Positions 40,166 through 50,610 of a stretch of DNA of 64,000 bases are shown piece after piece. The notes beneath the pieces were generated by a model. The model had not been told where the DNA came from. It did not search any database and was given only the letters and a program-made list of their open reading frames with translations. The position numbers were made by a program, and so were the translations under genes. Numbering within the stretch: position 1 is the first letter of the stretch; each line of letters starts with the position of its first letter. The DNA comes from Rebecca billardiae RCC1528 (lineage: Eukaryota > Haptophyta), in the NCBI GenBank assembly GCA_965240325.2, contig OZ251238.1:868001-932000 (forward strand). The letters run 5' to 3'.

Positions 40166-42751
40166 TCAACAGATGACGGCCCCGCACTCGACGAGGCGCA
40201 GGGCGAGCAGCTGCGGGCATGGGCCGCACGACTGATCGAGCACTACCTCGAGACTCGGGCTCAGCCGCGCACCGCTCTCGCCCAGCCAGCGCGCCGCGCC
40301 GCGCACGGCGCGCACGTCCGCCGCAGGCTCGGCCGTCGCGTCGCAGCCGTCGCCGCTGCCCGCCAGCGCGCGGCTGTTGACAGCGGCAGCGGTGAAGCAG
40401 AGCGCGAGGAAAGCGCGGGCCTGGAGCGCGCGCGGCATGCTCTGCGTGCCGTCGCCCCACGCGTCCGCTCCCGGCGTGACATCGAGCCGGTCCTGGGAGG
40501 CAGCCGACGCGGCGTGTGCGTCGATGCGGCGCGCCACGTCGGCAAACAGCTCGCGCAGGGTCGGCGGCTTGGTCGCGCGCGGCACCGGGCAGGCCCGAGT
40601 CGGGGCCGAGTTCTCCACGAACGCATCCTGGTCGTCCACCTCCATCGCGTCCACGGGCTGCTCTGCGGCTGGCCCGGAATCGTAGTGCAGCGGCTCGCAC
40701 GCGTCCATGTCGTCGTGTCCGCGCGGCGGTGACGCGCCTCCGAGCGGGCCCGCATCTCGCCCCTCGTCGCCGTCCGCGGCGTCCGGCGCGGGATCGCCGC
40801 CGCACGTGCCGCCTGCGCCGTCGCCGAGCGCATCGCCAGCGCACACGTCGAGCAGGAGGTCGTCGGCGGCACACCCGTCGGCGACGTGCGCGCCGCCCTC
40901 CCAAGACAGCATGCCGTGGCCGGACGGTGCGATGCCGTACTTGGCGCGCGCGCCGAGCAGGGCGAGATTGCGAGGCTTGCCGCCGTCCGAGCCGTACAGC
41001 AGCACCGACGTGTCGAAGAGGGTCGACATCGCCGGCGCGGTCGTCTCGCCGCCCTCGACAGGACGGCCGCCGCCGGATCGCCGCGCGCCGCCCGCGCCGC
41101 CGGCCTTCACCGCCGAGCCGTCGAGCTGCGGCAGGTGCATCGTGAGGACGCGCACCCGCGCGTCCGCCACGCCGCGGTCGAGCGACTCGACCGCGCTCTG
41201 CTCGTCGCGGCGCGCAGCGGGGAGCACGAGGCGCTCGAGCACGAGCTGGCGCGCGTCGCGTACGAGCACTGGGCGCACGCGCGTGGGCGGCGGCTTGCGC
41301 GGCGGGAAGGCGAGAAGCCGCGCCGTGGGCGGATGGAGCACACTCAGCAGCAGCTCTTGCTCATCCTCGCGCTCGGAGCCCGCGCCGTCGCATGCGCGCG
41401 CTGGGCCATCGTCGTCGCGCGACGGCCCTGGGCCGTCGGGCAGCAGAGGCAGGTCGGCACGCGCGTCGTGGGCGGCTGGGAGCGTCGTGCGTGCGCCCAT
41501 GGACGTCTCCCCCGAGCCGGCACCGCGCGTGGGCTCGTACGGCCCCACATCCTCGTCGAGCGCGCACAGGTCGAGGAGCGCGCGCCGCGGCTGCGCGCCC
41601 GAGCGCTCGCCTGCACGCCCGTCCGCACCGGGTGAGGTGAAGGCGACGAGGCGGGCGGCGTCTTCGACTCCCGCGGCCGTGGCGGCCTGCTGGGAGAGAC
41701 CGTCCGCCTGGCCGCAGGGCGGCACAACCGAGGCCGGGCATGCGCACCCACTGATGTCAATAGCGCCGCAGCTGTCGTCTCCGGTGCGGTCGCATGCAAG
41801 CATCTCCACGTCCCGGTCCGCATCATTGGCGGGCGAGCACGCGCCCGGGCCGCCCATGTCGATCTCGATGCCGTCGGCACCCATGTCGCCGCCGAGGTCG
41901 AGCAGCGAGGTGTGCTCGTAGCCGTCGTAGCGCCCCGCTCCGAGCGCGGCATCGTGCCACGCCTCCGCGCGCTGCTGCGGCGGGGTCGCGAGCAGCGCCG
42001 CAATGCCACCCTGACCCTCTGCGCCCTCCTCCTCCTCCGCCCACGGCGCGAGGCACGCGATCGCTGCGTCCAGCAGCTCGGACGCTTGCGCAGGCGGCGA
42101 GTCCGTCTCCTCGGGCCCTTCGATAGACGTGCCCGCGGCCAGACCTCCGAGCGCCGCGTGTGCGGCTCCTGGCGTCTGCAGCCCGCGCTTCTGCGACGGC
42201 GGCGTCTCCGATTCGGGAGCGCTCGTCGCTCGGTCGGTCGTGGGCGAGCTCTGCTCGCCGAGCCACGCGACGAAGGCGGCTGGCGGGGCGCCGCGACGAG
42301 CGAGGTCGCGCAGCTCGTCGGCAGCTGCCGTCCAACGCGCGGGCAGCTCGGCCCGTGGCTGCGCCGTCGCCGCTTGCTCGTCAACGCGCTCGAGCGTGCG
42401 CGCGCGCTTTGACGCATGCGCGTCAGCGGTGCTCGGCTTCTTTGCGCGCGCGACGGCGGCGGACGTGTCGTTGGCGAGCTCGCTCTGCATGCACTGGATG
42501 AGCTGAGAGCGAACCGTCACTTGGTCTCCCGCGCGCTCGAACCAGTCGGCGTTCCGCTGCGCGCCGTCGTCTGCTGGCTCGTCGCCGTCGACGTCGTCGA
42601 GGACGGGCTGCGCCGCCCACGCGGCGAAGCGGAAGGGCGCCTTCTTGCCGCGCTTGTCCAGCTCCGAGCGGACGTCGGTCAGTGCGTACTGCCCATCGTC
42701 GCCGACGCGCCGGAAGCGCCGGCTGAGCGAGATGTGTGGCGGCTGCTGCAT
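40166..42751 (-). CDS. Large acidic protein of unknown function
   Basis: 861 residues, one long minus-strand frame beginning MQQPPHISLSRRFRRVGD. It is rich in Asp, Glu, Ala and Gly with acidic blocks (APWAEEEEGAEG, DLGGDMGADGIEIDMGGPG, DAMEVDDQDAFVE). A basic SKRARTLERV could be a nuclear signal. A more ordered C-terminus is predicted (KPPTLRELFADVARRIDAHA and PRALQARAFLALCFTAAAVN). Acidic middle, basic KPPPTRVRPVLVRDARQLVL and a helical C-terminal end vaguely recall Rad21/kleisin proteins, but the hallmark N-terminal domain is absent and I do not claim the family. Unseen introns are possible. Codon use and length argue that it is a real gene. Confidence 0.6.
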   Translation of the reverse strand: MQQPPHISLSRRFRRVGDDGQYALTDVRSELDKRGKKAPFRFAAWAAQPVLDDVDGDEPADDGAQRNADWFERAGDQVTVRSQLIQCMQSELANDTSAAVARAKKPSTADAHASKRARTLERVDEQAATAQPRAELPARWTAAADELRDLARRGAPPAAFVAWLGEQSSPTTDRATSAPESETPPSQKRGLQTPGAAHAALGGLAAGTSIEGPEETDSPPAQASELLDAAIACLAPWAEEEEGAEGQGGIAALLATPPQQRAEAWHDAALGAGRYDGYEHTSLLDLGGDMGADGIEIDMGGPGACSPANDADRDVEMLACDRTGDDSCGAIDISGCACPASVVPPCGQADGLSQQAATAAGVEDAARLVAFTSPGADGRAGERSGAQPRRALLDLCALDEDVGPYEPTRGAGSGETSMGARTTLPAAHDARADLPLLPDGPGPSRDDDGPARACDGAGSEREDEQELLLSVLHPPTARLLAFPPRKPPPTRVRPVLVRDARQLVLERLVLPAARRDEQSAVESLDRGVADARVRVLTMHLPQLDGSAVKAGGAGGARRSGGGRPVEGGETTAPAMSTLFDTSVLLYGSDGGKPRNLALLGARAKYGIAPSGHGMLSWEGGAHVADGCAADDLLLDVCAGDALGDGAGGTCGGDPAPDAADGDEGRDAGPLGGASPPRGHDDMDACEPLHYDSGPAAEQPVDAMEVDDQDAFVENSAPTRACPVPRATKPPTLRELFADVARRIDAHAASAASQDRLDVTPGADAWGDGTQSMPRALQARAFLALCFTAAAVNSRALAGSGDGCDATAEPAADVRAVRGAARWLGESGARLSPSLEVVLDQSCGPCPQLLALRLVECGAVIC

Positions 42752-43193
42752 GCTCCCGCGCGCGCGCGCGTCTGGCGCGCGTCACTGGCGGTGCTCGATA
42801 CGGCGGCGGCAGCGTGCTGAGTGTTGTGAGCAGCCGCGCAGGTCCGGGACCCGTCGTCGTCGGCGGCGGCGGTGCCGGGCGTCCGGGCGTGTACTCGAGA
42901 AGCTGAACTTTCTTGAATGTACCCACTACTGTGTTTTGAACTGTCTTCACACCTCACAGCGGTCAGCCGCGCGCACGTACCCGCACATACATACGAGCAG
43001 AGCCAAATTTGGGCCGCCTGTAGCTGAGCGAGAGCTACCCGAGTGAGTCCGGACCATCCGGAGCGTTTCGCCGGAAAAGTTGAAGCAGGTCCTGGTCAAG
43101 ATCCAGCCACACCGCATCCGCCCCGAAGTCGTTGGCTTCCGCCTCGCCGAGCGAACGCGTTTTTGAGCAACCGAGCGCACGCGCACCTCCGCT
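42752..43193. promoter_or_regulatory. Divergent promoter region, acidic protein / ubiquitin-like protein
   Basis: 442 bp between two start codons that point apart. GC-rich close to the acidic-protein start, then AT-richer about 42900-43080. An upstream exon for the acidic protein cannot be excluded. Confidence 0.4.
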
Positions 43194-43520
43194 ATGTCCT
43201 TCTTCGTGTACTCTGAGCCGCCATCAGATGAGAAGAACTACCGCGGGAATGTCTCGCAGCCCTTCGGCGGCGGCATGTCCGTCGTCAACGTTGACTTCTA
43301 CGACGACCTCATGAGCGTGCAGCTCCACGACGATGCGACCGTCAGCAATCTCCAGGCGTTGCTGTACGAGCAGACCTTCGTGCCGCCGAGCATGCAGGGG
43401 TTGTACACATGCGTCGGCGGCTCCGCGATGAAGTTGCGAGACTCGTCAGAATCCATCGAGATGGTGCCAGGCTCCAACTTCACCCTCGTGATGGAGCCGG
43501 ACCAACCTGCGTGCTTTTGA
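43194..43520 (+). CDS. Small ubiquitin-like-fold protein
   Basis: 108 residues, single exon, MSFFVYSEPPSDEKNYRGN at the start. The pattern after residue 28 resembles a ubiquitin-like fold. A strand VVNVDFYDDLMSVQLHDDAT is followed by a helix VSNLQALLYEQTFVPPS. Then come MQGLYTCVGGSAMKLRDSSE and a last strand FTLVMEPDQ. There is no C-terminal Gly-Gly, so it would not be conjugated. No family can be named with certainty. Codon usage is less GC-extreme than in neighbouring genes. The neighbouring divergent gene gives no clue to function. Confidence 0.6.
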   Translation: MSFFVYSEPPSDEKNYRGNVSQPFGGGMSVVNVDFYDDLMSVQLHDDATVSNLQALLYEQTFVPPSMQGLYTCVGGSAMKLRDSSESIEMVPGSNFTLVMEPDQPACF

Positions 43521-45928
43521 ATATCTGCGGCTCCGCGCGACGCGCTCGCGCACGTGCCGCGGCGCTTCGGCGGCTCGTCGAAGAGGCGATGCCGTGAGCA
43601 AGCGCTCTCACATCTACTGCCTGTTCTTGGGACCCGTCGTCGCACGGCGTTCCGGATCTCGAGGCGCACACACTGCTGCTGATTCACCCTCCGAGCGCTC
43701 GCGCGGGCCAAGCATGCTGCCCCGTGAACTTCCTCGCCCTCAATGTCCATCGCCGGCGCTCGGGGGAAGGGTGGCGGGTGCGGCCACCTGTTGTTCATTT
43801 CGGATGCCTGCTCGCCTGAATCCGGCTGGCGGGCTCCATGTACCCGTCCCAACACGGCCGCGCGCCCCGACAGCCGCTCGGTGCCGGCTCATCACTCATC
43901 AGGCGCCGCGGCGACCGCGCCCGAGCCCAGACCGGCCAGCGGGGCTGGCACCGGCACCGCGCAGTGCCGGCCCGTCCGACTCCGGCGCGTCAGCGCCAAG
44001 GCTCAGCGTGGGGCCTGGCATCGCCTCAGTATTATGACGCCACTAATCGCACCCGCTGGGAATCGACGACCGCATTTCATGATAGTGAGTCGCAATTCTA
44101 CCGGCCCCGCCGGGCCTCTTGATCATAAACGGTTTGACGAAAGCGGCTCGATGATTTGAGACACTGGCTGATAAGACCTAAAATCTGGGTGCATTTTGAG
44201 CTTTCGTTAATCGCGGCTCACGACTGTGGCGGGAGATTCCAATCTTGCGCTAGGTTTCGGAAGACGTGGCAGTGGGGGAGCGGAGGCGGCGGAGTAGCAC
44301 GTTTTCCCGCGTTTTTTACTTTTTTCCCGCCAGGGCCCAGGGGTGCCTGTCTGGTACTCTCCTCCGGACTGCGCCGCCATCGTTACTCGGCGGGCACAGC
44401 CCTTGAAGCGAGTGCGATGGCGGAGAGCACTCGCGTGAAGCGAGTGCGATGGCGGAGAGTACCAGCCAGGGCCCAGGCCGGGGCCACGAGCCCACGAGCC
44501 ACGACGCTAGATGAGTGTCTCGGCGTTTGCCGCCATCGTCATGAGCTCGCGGCGTACAGTAGGTGCCCGCGAGCGCACGCAGGCTCACACGCTGACGCTG
44601 GCCAGCCAGCGCGATGCAGGCTCTGTGGCAATGCATGTGCGCCCCCTCACTGACACTAGCCTCCCCTGCGTGAGCGCTGGCACGGAAGACGAGTTGCGAC
44701 AGGGCGCGCGCCAGTCGGTGCGGCCTGACAGCTGACGTGCGGACAGCTGTCCTGACCGCCTGAGTTTCCAGATGGTCAGGTGACGTCTGGTCGGTCCGAT
44801 CAGGCTGGCAGCGATGCGCGTACGGGGCTCGCGCACCCTTGGTGCGCAGCTGCGCGTCGCACGCATCACCTCCGTAAACAGATTCCCCAGCCAGACCGTC
44901 GCGCTGCAGATGGTCGTCATAAATGCAGAGAGAGGCTTCCAGGTTGTGACGCCTTAGCGGCTTAGCCGAGTGTGCACATTAATCATCGCTCAGTTGACTG
45001 TTCTGCTCCGCCATCATCGGGCACACGTGGCGGAGCTCGACGATTAGACAACTTACACCGCGACGTACAGCTAACGGCGGTGCTGAGCCGCGGTGTAAGC
45101 CGTAAGGCCGGGTGCTACTGTCAGTTGCTAGTCGGTACTCGGTAGTAACGCCTACTAGTAGAACTGGCATGGCGACCGCGGCGTAACTATCTATGTACTA
45201 CTAAGTACTCTAGCTACATATATATACGTATATAGTACATATGATTACATGGCTCCGGCTTCGGTCCACCCCGCCCCCAGTCCGGTCACTGGAGCGTTAC
45301 ATCTTGACACTGCAATCAATCGGCGGGATCGCCGCCTCTGATGATCTACGATAGCTCCTAGACCACCCCAGGCGGTCCCTTGGACGACATTACGGCCAGA
45401 TGGATCATCAGGCTCCACACCTCCACTAGGTTCAGATGACTCTATTTTCCATAACTAAATACCCAATCCCGGTACCATTTTCGCAAATGTATGCAGGTGC
45501 GTGTCCGGAACGCTCCCGGATTGTGCTGAAATATGAGTAAGGGACGGGTAATTACATATAGTAAAATAGAGTCTGAACCTATTGGGAGGTGGTCGGATGC
45601 GACATTTCTCGTTGAAGTCATCAATCGGGGGAGTAAGTCGGAAGGGACCGCTCTGCAGCTCTGCCGTGCATGGTCCGCTTGGTTGACTTCGGCTGGCACG
45701 GGGCCAAGACGTAACGGAGCTGCCCGAGGTCAGGGGCGGGTGGACCGGACTCCGGAGCCGGAGCCAGATGATGATGATAAGCGTATAAATACTACGGTCG
45801 ATCTCAGAGTCTCTGCTGTTCAACGACAACATTCACAGTTGCCGCTCAGTCAAGTAGTCAGTTGCGCTGTTGCGCCGACGGTAGTCAGGTAGACGGCGCG
45901 GCTCAGAGTACAGGGTCAACCAGGTTAC
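43521..45928. other. Long intergenic spacer
   Basis: 2.4 kb without a credible gene. Contents noticed: a 32-bp direct repeat GAAGCGAGTGCGATGGCGGA at about 44405 and 44437; an imperfect hairpin TTACACCGCG...CGCGGTGTAA at 45053-45097; and AT-rich stretches at 45180-45250 and 45420-45560. Confidence 0.45.
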
Positions 45929-46404
45929 AGGCAATCGCGGGCAATAAGGAGCTGTCACGTTAAGAAACTGGGGCTTGCTATCTGCGGATCTGGCCTAGAA
46001 ACCGAGACTAGCGATTGGCTGGTTCGCTATACGCATAGTCACACTAAGAAACCGGGACTACGTCGTCCCGGCTGACGAGTGGTCCGCCGAGGGCGAGGCG
46101 CAGTCGGCCCGTCGGGGACGCGGCGCGCGGCCCGACTACGAGTACAGGCCAAGTCCCGACTTCTCCTGATGACTGACTCCTGGCCAGTGCGCCGCAGCAT
46201 CCATGCAACATCATATATGCCAGATTTGCTCCAAAAAGGCCCAAAATTTTCTTCGGCCTCGCCGGCCGGGCCTAAAGACTCAGCGGGGGGCTCTGCCCCC
46301 CTGCGCCCCCCGCGCCTGCGCGGCGGGCGGGACCTAGCTAAGAAACTGAGACTCCGTAGGCGCTCGGGCTACCGAACGGCTAAGAAACCGAGGCTAGCCG
46401 TGAG
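45929..46404 (+). repeat. Dispersed repeat copy 2 (uninterrupted)
   Basis: Same order of blocks as copy 1 (18773-18870 plus 22397-23160): CAGGCAATCGCGGGCAATAA, GAGACTAGC...GATTGGCTG, CGCGCGGCCCGACTACGAGT, TTCTCCTGATGACTGACTCC, CAGATTTGCTCCAAAAA, a GGGGGGCTCTGCCCCCC hairpin (46284-46300) and AAACTGAGACTCCGTAGGCG. No coding capacity. Length here is about 475 bp, with no transposon inside. Confidence 0.85.
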
Positions 46405-46504
46405 ATCTCTGACTTCTTATTGCCCGCGATTGTCTGTAGACAGCACTTAGACTCGGGTGCCGCGAGGGTTATATTGGCGGCATACTTTGCAGCTTCAGCG
46501 CGTC

Positions 46505-47614
46505 TCAGATGACGCGGTCAGTCTCAACGTCGCTGGCCGCCGTTGTGAGCCGACGGCCACACGTGACGATGCTGGGGATCATGACCGTTGAGCCAGCCTC
46601 TCCGCGTGCAAACCAACGCGCCGCTTCTCGCCGAGCGCGCTCGACAGTCAGGTGGGAGAGTGCGCCGAGCTCGGCGAGCGGTTGCAGCCGATCCGCGTCC
46701 AGGAACGGCCTGAACCGGCCGAGCCCATGCTCGACCGAGTCCGAGCTGGCAAGTGCTGCGCGGACGTGGACGCCGCCGAAGCCTGCTCGGCGCAGCAGCT
46801 TGGGCAGCTTCCGGCCCACCAGCCGGTTGCCGCCGCGCGCGAGCTGGAGCGCTGACAGCTTGGCGGCGTGTCGTGCAAATGTCGCGATCGGTGGCTGAAT
46901 GATTGCGCCAAGACCGTCATCGACGTCGATGAGCGCCACGGTACCACCCGGCCGCAGCATCAGGCGCAGCGCATCCACGAGCCGGTGCGGCTGTGGCACG
47001 TGCTGCAGCACGTACCGCACGAGCGCAAAATCGAAGCGGGCGTGCGCGCCGAGCGCGTGCCCGCCTGCGCTGCGATGGCCGAACGGGGGGCACGCGCGCG
47101 TCGCGTCGGCGTGGGCCGTGGACCAGCGACCTGCTGCGCCCACCCGCTGCAAGTTCCGGCGCGCGTACGTGATCATGCGTGGGTCCGCATCGATGCACGT
47201 CACGTGCGCACGCGGAAACGCGAGCAGCAGGATTCTGGCCACGTCGCCGCCGCCACACCCAATGTCTGCGATGCGCATGCCGTCCCGCAGGTGGCACGTG
47301 CGCTCGAGGATCTCCAGCTCGGCAGGAAATGCAACGTCAGCCTGAGCGCGCAGCCTACGAAGCTCGCGCCGCGCGCTCGAGCTCATGCGCTCGGGGTCGT
47401 ACGAATGGTCGTACGAATGGTTGCGTGCTCTCCACGCGAGGTCCACTCGCTCGTGCTGGGCACGCGCCGAGATTGGCCGCGCCACGCCTACGGGCGCGGG
47501 CCGATCAGCTGCTGCCGTGCACGCCGGGCGGTCATAATACCGGGCGGCCGCCAGCCACGACGCCACCGCGGCCACCAAGGAGGGCAGGACGTGCCATGAC
47601 GGACGCGGGGACAT
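46505..47614 (-). CDS. SAM-dependent methyltransferase (UbiE/Methyltransf_25-like), membrane-anchored
   Basis: 369 residues, single exon. Motif I IADIGCGGGDVARILLLAFP, then VTCIDADPRMITYARRNLQR (acidic ribose-binding residue) and FDFALVRYVLQHVPQPHRLV. LRPGGTVALIDVDDG completes a standard class I methyltransferase core. The N-terminal VLPSLVAAVASWLAAARYY looks like a signal anchor or targeting helix. A short duplication NHSYDHSYDPE precedes the domain. The substrate cannot be deduced. The gene starts 89 bp from the divergent RING gene. Confidence 0.85.
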   Translation of the reverse strand: MSPRPSWHVLPSLVAAVASWLAAARYYDRPACTAAADRPAPVGVARPISARAQHERVDLAWRARNHSYDHSYDPERMSSSARRELRRLRAQADVAFPAELEILERTCHLRDGMRIADIGCGGGDVARILLLAFPRAHVTCIDADPRMITYARRNLQRVGAAGRWSTAHADATRACPPFGHRSAGGHALGAHARFDFALVRYVLQHVPQPHRLVDALRLMLRPGGTVALIDVDDGLGAIIQPPIATFARHAAKLSALQLARGGNRLVGRKLPKLLRRAGFGGVHVRAALASSDSVEHGLGRFRPFLDADRLQPLAELGALSHLTVERARREAARWFARGEAGSTVMIPSIVTCGRRLTTAASDVETDRVI

Positions 47615-47703
47615 GGAGAGAAAAGTTACCCGTTGTCCGGTTGTTTCTCGAATTCCCGCAGCACACTACGCAAAGGTTGTGGAAAGGCGGGGCGCAGGTG
47701 GGC
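47615..47703. promoter_or_regulatory. Very short divergent promoter, methyltransferase / RING protein
   Basis: Only 89 bp separate the two ATGs (47614 on minus, 47704 on plus). The RING frame is open upstream, so its start may be earlier and the two 5' ends may overlap. Confidence 0.5.
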
Positions 47704-48408
47704 ATGGCTCCGCCAGCTCGCGTCGTGGTGGCCACGGCTTGGTTGCTCGGCGCCTTGAGGCGATGCTCCGCCTGGTGCAACGCGACGACGTGCGATGCGT
47801 GCGTGGCCAACGATGATGACGGCGTCGAGTACGGCCGTGGCTGCGAGTGGTGCATGGATGGACCGCCAGAACAGCATGTCTGCTTCAACTACTTTGCGCC
47901 CGGCGGCAGTACGTTCTGCAAGCGCTACGCGCTCTTAAACCAGTGCGGGCGAATGGGAGACGAGCGAGACAGAAAGCTCATCCCGGAATGGCTGCCGATC
48001 GCCGGCGCGCTCACGCTCGGCGTTCTGGCAGCGGTCATCTGCGGCCTTGCCGCGTTCTGGAAGCGGTCAACGCTGCCCGGGCGCGCCCAAGCGTGGCTGC
48101 GGAGTGGAAGGCGTTCGAGTGAACCTCCGCATGACCACGACGTCGACCTCGATGCAGAGACCGCCGCGCGGTGGCAGGCGTTCGAGTGGACCTCCGCCTT
48201 GTCATCATCACAGCCAACTTGGGCCACCGTCGACGCAGATGGAGAGCCGTGCGTGGTTTGCCTGCAGCGGCCGCGCTCGCAGGTGCTCTACCCGTGTGGT
48301 CATCGCGTGTGCTGCGAGCCCTGTGCACGGCAGGTGCGCGCACAGCTTCAGCCCAAATGCCCGATATGCAGGCGACCAGTGCGCGATCACCTGCGCGTCT
48401 ACGGGTAA
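47704..48408 (+). CDS. PSI-like / transmembrane / RING-finger E3 ligase candidate
   Basis: 234 residues from the ATG at 47704. Order: signal peptide (VVVATAWLLGALRRCSAWC), then a Cys-rich luminal domain CNATTCDACV...GCEWCMDG...C, which resembles a PSI (plexin-semaphorin-integrin) module. A TM helix WLPIAGALTLGVLAAVICGL follows, then an acidic linker and a C-terminal C3HC4 RING: CVVCLQ, YPCGHRVCCEPC and KCPICRRPV. All eight zinc ligands are present. The family is PSI-RING-like membrane ubiquitin ligases; the luminal part would be the sensor. Within the linker a ~25-bp direct repeat (48107 and 48172) is read in two different frames, so a small tandem duplication created part of the linker. Confidence 0.85.
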   Translation: MAPPARVVVATAWLLGALRRCSAWCNATTCDACVANDDDGVEYGRGCEWCMDGPPEQHVCFNYFAPGGSTFCKRYALLNQCGRMGDERDRKLIPEWLPIAGALTLGVLAAVICGLAAFWKRSTLPGRAQAWLRSGRRSSEPPHDHDVDLDAETAARWQAFEWTSALSSSQPTWATVDADGEPCVVCLQRPRSQVLYPCGHRVCCEPCARQVRAQLQPKCPICRRPVRDHLRVYG

Positions 48409-48984
48409 AGGCGGTCCGGCGGCGACTACAACGGCGGCAGGCGACGACGATCAATATTCAATTCCGAGCGATGATGACGCGGTCGTCGTTCATGTCCCGC
48501 GAGCTGCTCATCGACAGCATTCTCGTCGCCGGCGGAGTCCGCGCTGAATTCTTAATGCTCGCAGACGAATATTGGCCAATATCAGCATAGTAAGTAGCAC
48601 TGCATGATGTCACGTACCGTGAGTGACCGTCGCGTGGCCGCCCGAGAGCCTTGGCGGACTCGTTAATGCGGGTATCTGTGATGATGGGATTGTCCGGGTC
48701 ATTCCAGACCCGCCGGGACCCGGACCCGGTACAGTCTGGCGGTACCAGCTACTAACAGTACAAGCTAGCCAATCAAGTATCGTCAGCAGCAGATCGAGCG
48801 GCTCTGCTCGCGGCTGCTGTGAGCCGTGGCGCTGCTGGGCGGGCACACTGTATAGTTGAAACATGGCGGCGCCGCTTCATTCATCTAATTAATCTATTCG
48901 TCGTCGTTGTTTAATTAATAATCTATTCTGCTGCTTATCCTTTGTGATATTGTCCGTCCGCCACGGGTACTAACTATCTCTCTG

Positions 48985-49033
<49 letters not shown>

Positions 49034-49320
49034 TATATTCCGCCTTTGTCTGCGTCTTCAAAGTTTCTCTTGATATTACTATGGTGCCGGCGGCGGACGT
49101 ATACCTTATTATTAGGACGCGGACCTCACAGGACCTGGATCGGTATACGTACCGTATATATATAGTACCGGGCCCGGGCCCCTGACGTTGAACCTAGGCC
49201 CGCACCGTGCCAGGGCCGTGCTGCGGTCCGCCAGTTCAGTGCGCCCAACCGCGCCATGAACCGGTGCGACTGCGTCACAAGCCTCTCGCAATGAAGGCGT
49301 AGAGGCCTGCCCGATCGCGG
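48409..49320. other. Intergenic spacer with AT microsatellite
   Basis: 912 bp between the stops of two convergent genes. It is AT-rich; contents are dominated by the (AT)n tract. No gene seen. Confidence 0.5.
48985..49029. repeat. (AT)n microsatellite
   Basis: About 45 bp of perfect AT dinucleotide followed by imperfect TATTATA. Confidence 0.95.
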
Positions 49321-50552
49321 TCAGACGGCGTGCTTTGAGCCTGCGTCCGGGATGCCAGTCGAGCGCACGCCGCGCTGCACGAGTAGCACGACACCAAGAA
49401 CGATGGCGGCGAGCGATAAGCTCCAGCCAAGGAGCTCCGACGCCGACTGTGGCAGTGGCTCGGCGAGCGCGATGAGGCCGATGAGCACGCCCGTCGCGAT
49501 CGTCGAGATCGCTGCGTACGTGCACACGACGACTGCGCGGCCGTCCTTCAGCCCGCGCGACTGCAAAAAGAACCCGCCTGCGGTGATGAGCACGGACAGA
49601 CCGACACCCACGGGGATGCACAGCGGCGAGCCGAGCTGTCTGCTCAGCACGAGCGCTGCACGCGAGGCCGCTGCGGAGAGCCCGAAGAGTAGACCACCCT
49701 GCGCGCGTGGAGCGCGGGGCGGCCGCGGGGCGCATCGCTCGGACCACCTGGCCACCCGGCGGCGCCAGTGCGGCGCACCGCGAGCCGCGCGCGCCCTGGC
49801 ACTGCGCGCACCTGCACGCCTGTGCCCAGCTCATGCAGCGCACGCGCTCTCGGAGACAGCTCAACGATCGACCCGCGCGCGTGGATTGCTCTGACTAAGA
49901 GCTCGAGGCCAGCGAGGGTGAGCACCATCGCGGCCAGCAGCGCCAGCCCGGCCCAGCGCAGCCTCAGCTCATCATCGTCGCGCGTCGGCGTGACGAACGT
50001 GCCAACGCCAATCGTGCCCATCGCTGCGACCGCGACGCCCAGCCACTCGATGCGGCGCAGCTCCTCGCGCAGGTAGGCGTGCGAGAAGACGGCGAGCACG
50101 GCCATCCCACTGCCTGCGATCGGTTGCACCTGCGCGTGCGGGCAAGGGCGGCCGCGTCGGCGCGCCAGCACGAGCCGCGCGCGCACAGGGAGCCGTGAGC
50201 TCAGGCACGCGCTCGGTGCCATACGCAGGCCGCATCCAGCATGCGCACGCACCACCGACAATGGCGCCTGCTGGAGCGCGAAGAGCATGAGCACGGCCCC
50301 ACTGACATCGAGCACGAAGCCCAGCCGCCATGTCGAGTGCCGTGCGTAAGCTGCGAGCACCTTGCGCTCGAGGCTCATGCGCGGCAGGTCGGCCGTGCCG
50401 CGTTTCTGTAGCGCCTTACCAATGTTGTTCCCGGCGGAGGCGAGCACGGCGAGGACAAGGCCGAGCGAGTGCGATGCTGCGTCAGCTGCCGCCACAGCTG
50501 CGGCGGCTGCGTCTGGAGGCACGCCGCTGCCTGCCGAGTCAACGGCAGACAT
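49321..50552 (-). CDS. NIPA-like / DMT-superfamily membrane transporter
   Basis: Exons 50253-50552, 49812-50129 and 49321-49698; 331 residues, all joins phase 0. It begins MSAVDSAGSGVPPD and is then almost wholly hydrophobic. Family-like stretches are GLVLAVLASAGNNIGKALQK, LGFVLDVSGAVLMLFALQQA, LSVVQPIAGSGMAVLAVFSH (across intron 1), WLGVAVAAMGTIGVGTFV and GGLLFGLSAAASRAALVLS (after intron 2). The last is PLPQSASELLGWSLSLAAIV. About eight to nine TM helices in the EamA/NIPA arrangement, length as in NIPA Mg2+ transporters. The exact substrate is uncertain. The start codon is 58 bp from the divergent rhodanese gene. Confidence 0.82.
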
Positions 50553-50610
50553 CGCCGGAAAGGTTAAAGGCCAACGCGAGGTCAACGATCGGCGGTCGCC
50601 ATCGTTCGAG
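50553..50610. promoter_or_regulatory. 58-bp divergent promoter, transporter / rhodanese
   Basis: The two ATGs (50552 minus, 50611 plus) are only 58 bp apart. The rhodanese frame stays open upstream across the transporter's first exon; if its true start were there, the genes would overlap, but that stretch shows no rhodanese-type sequence. Confidence 0.5.
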
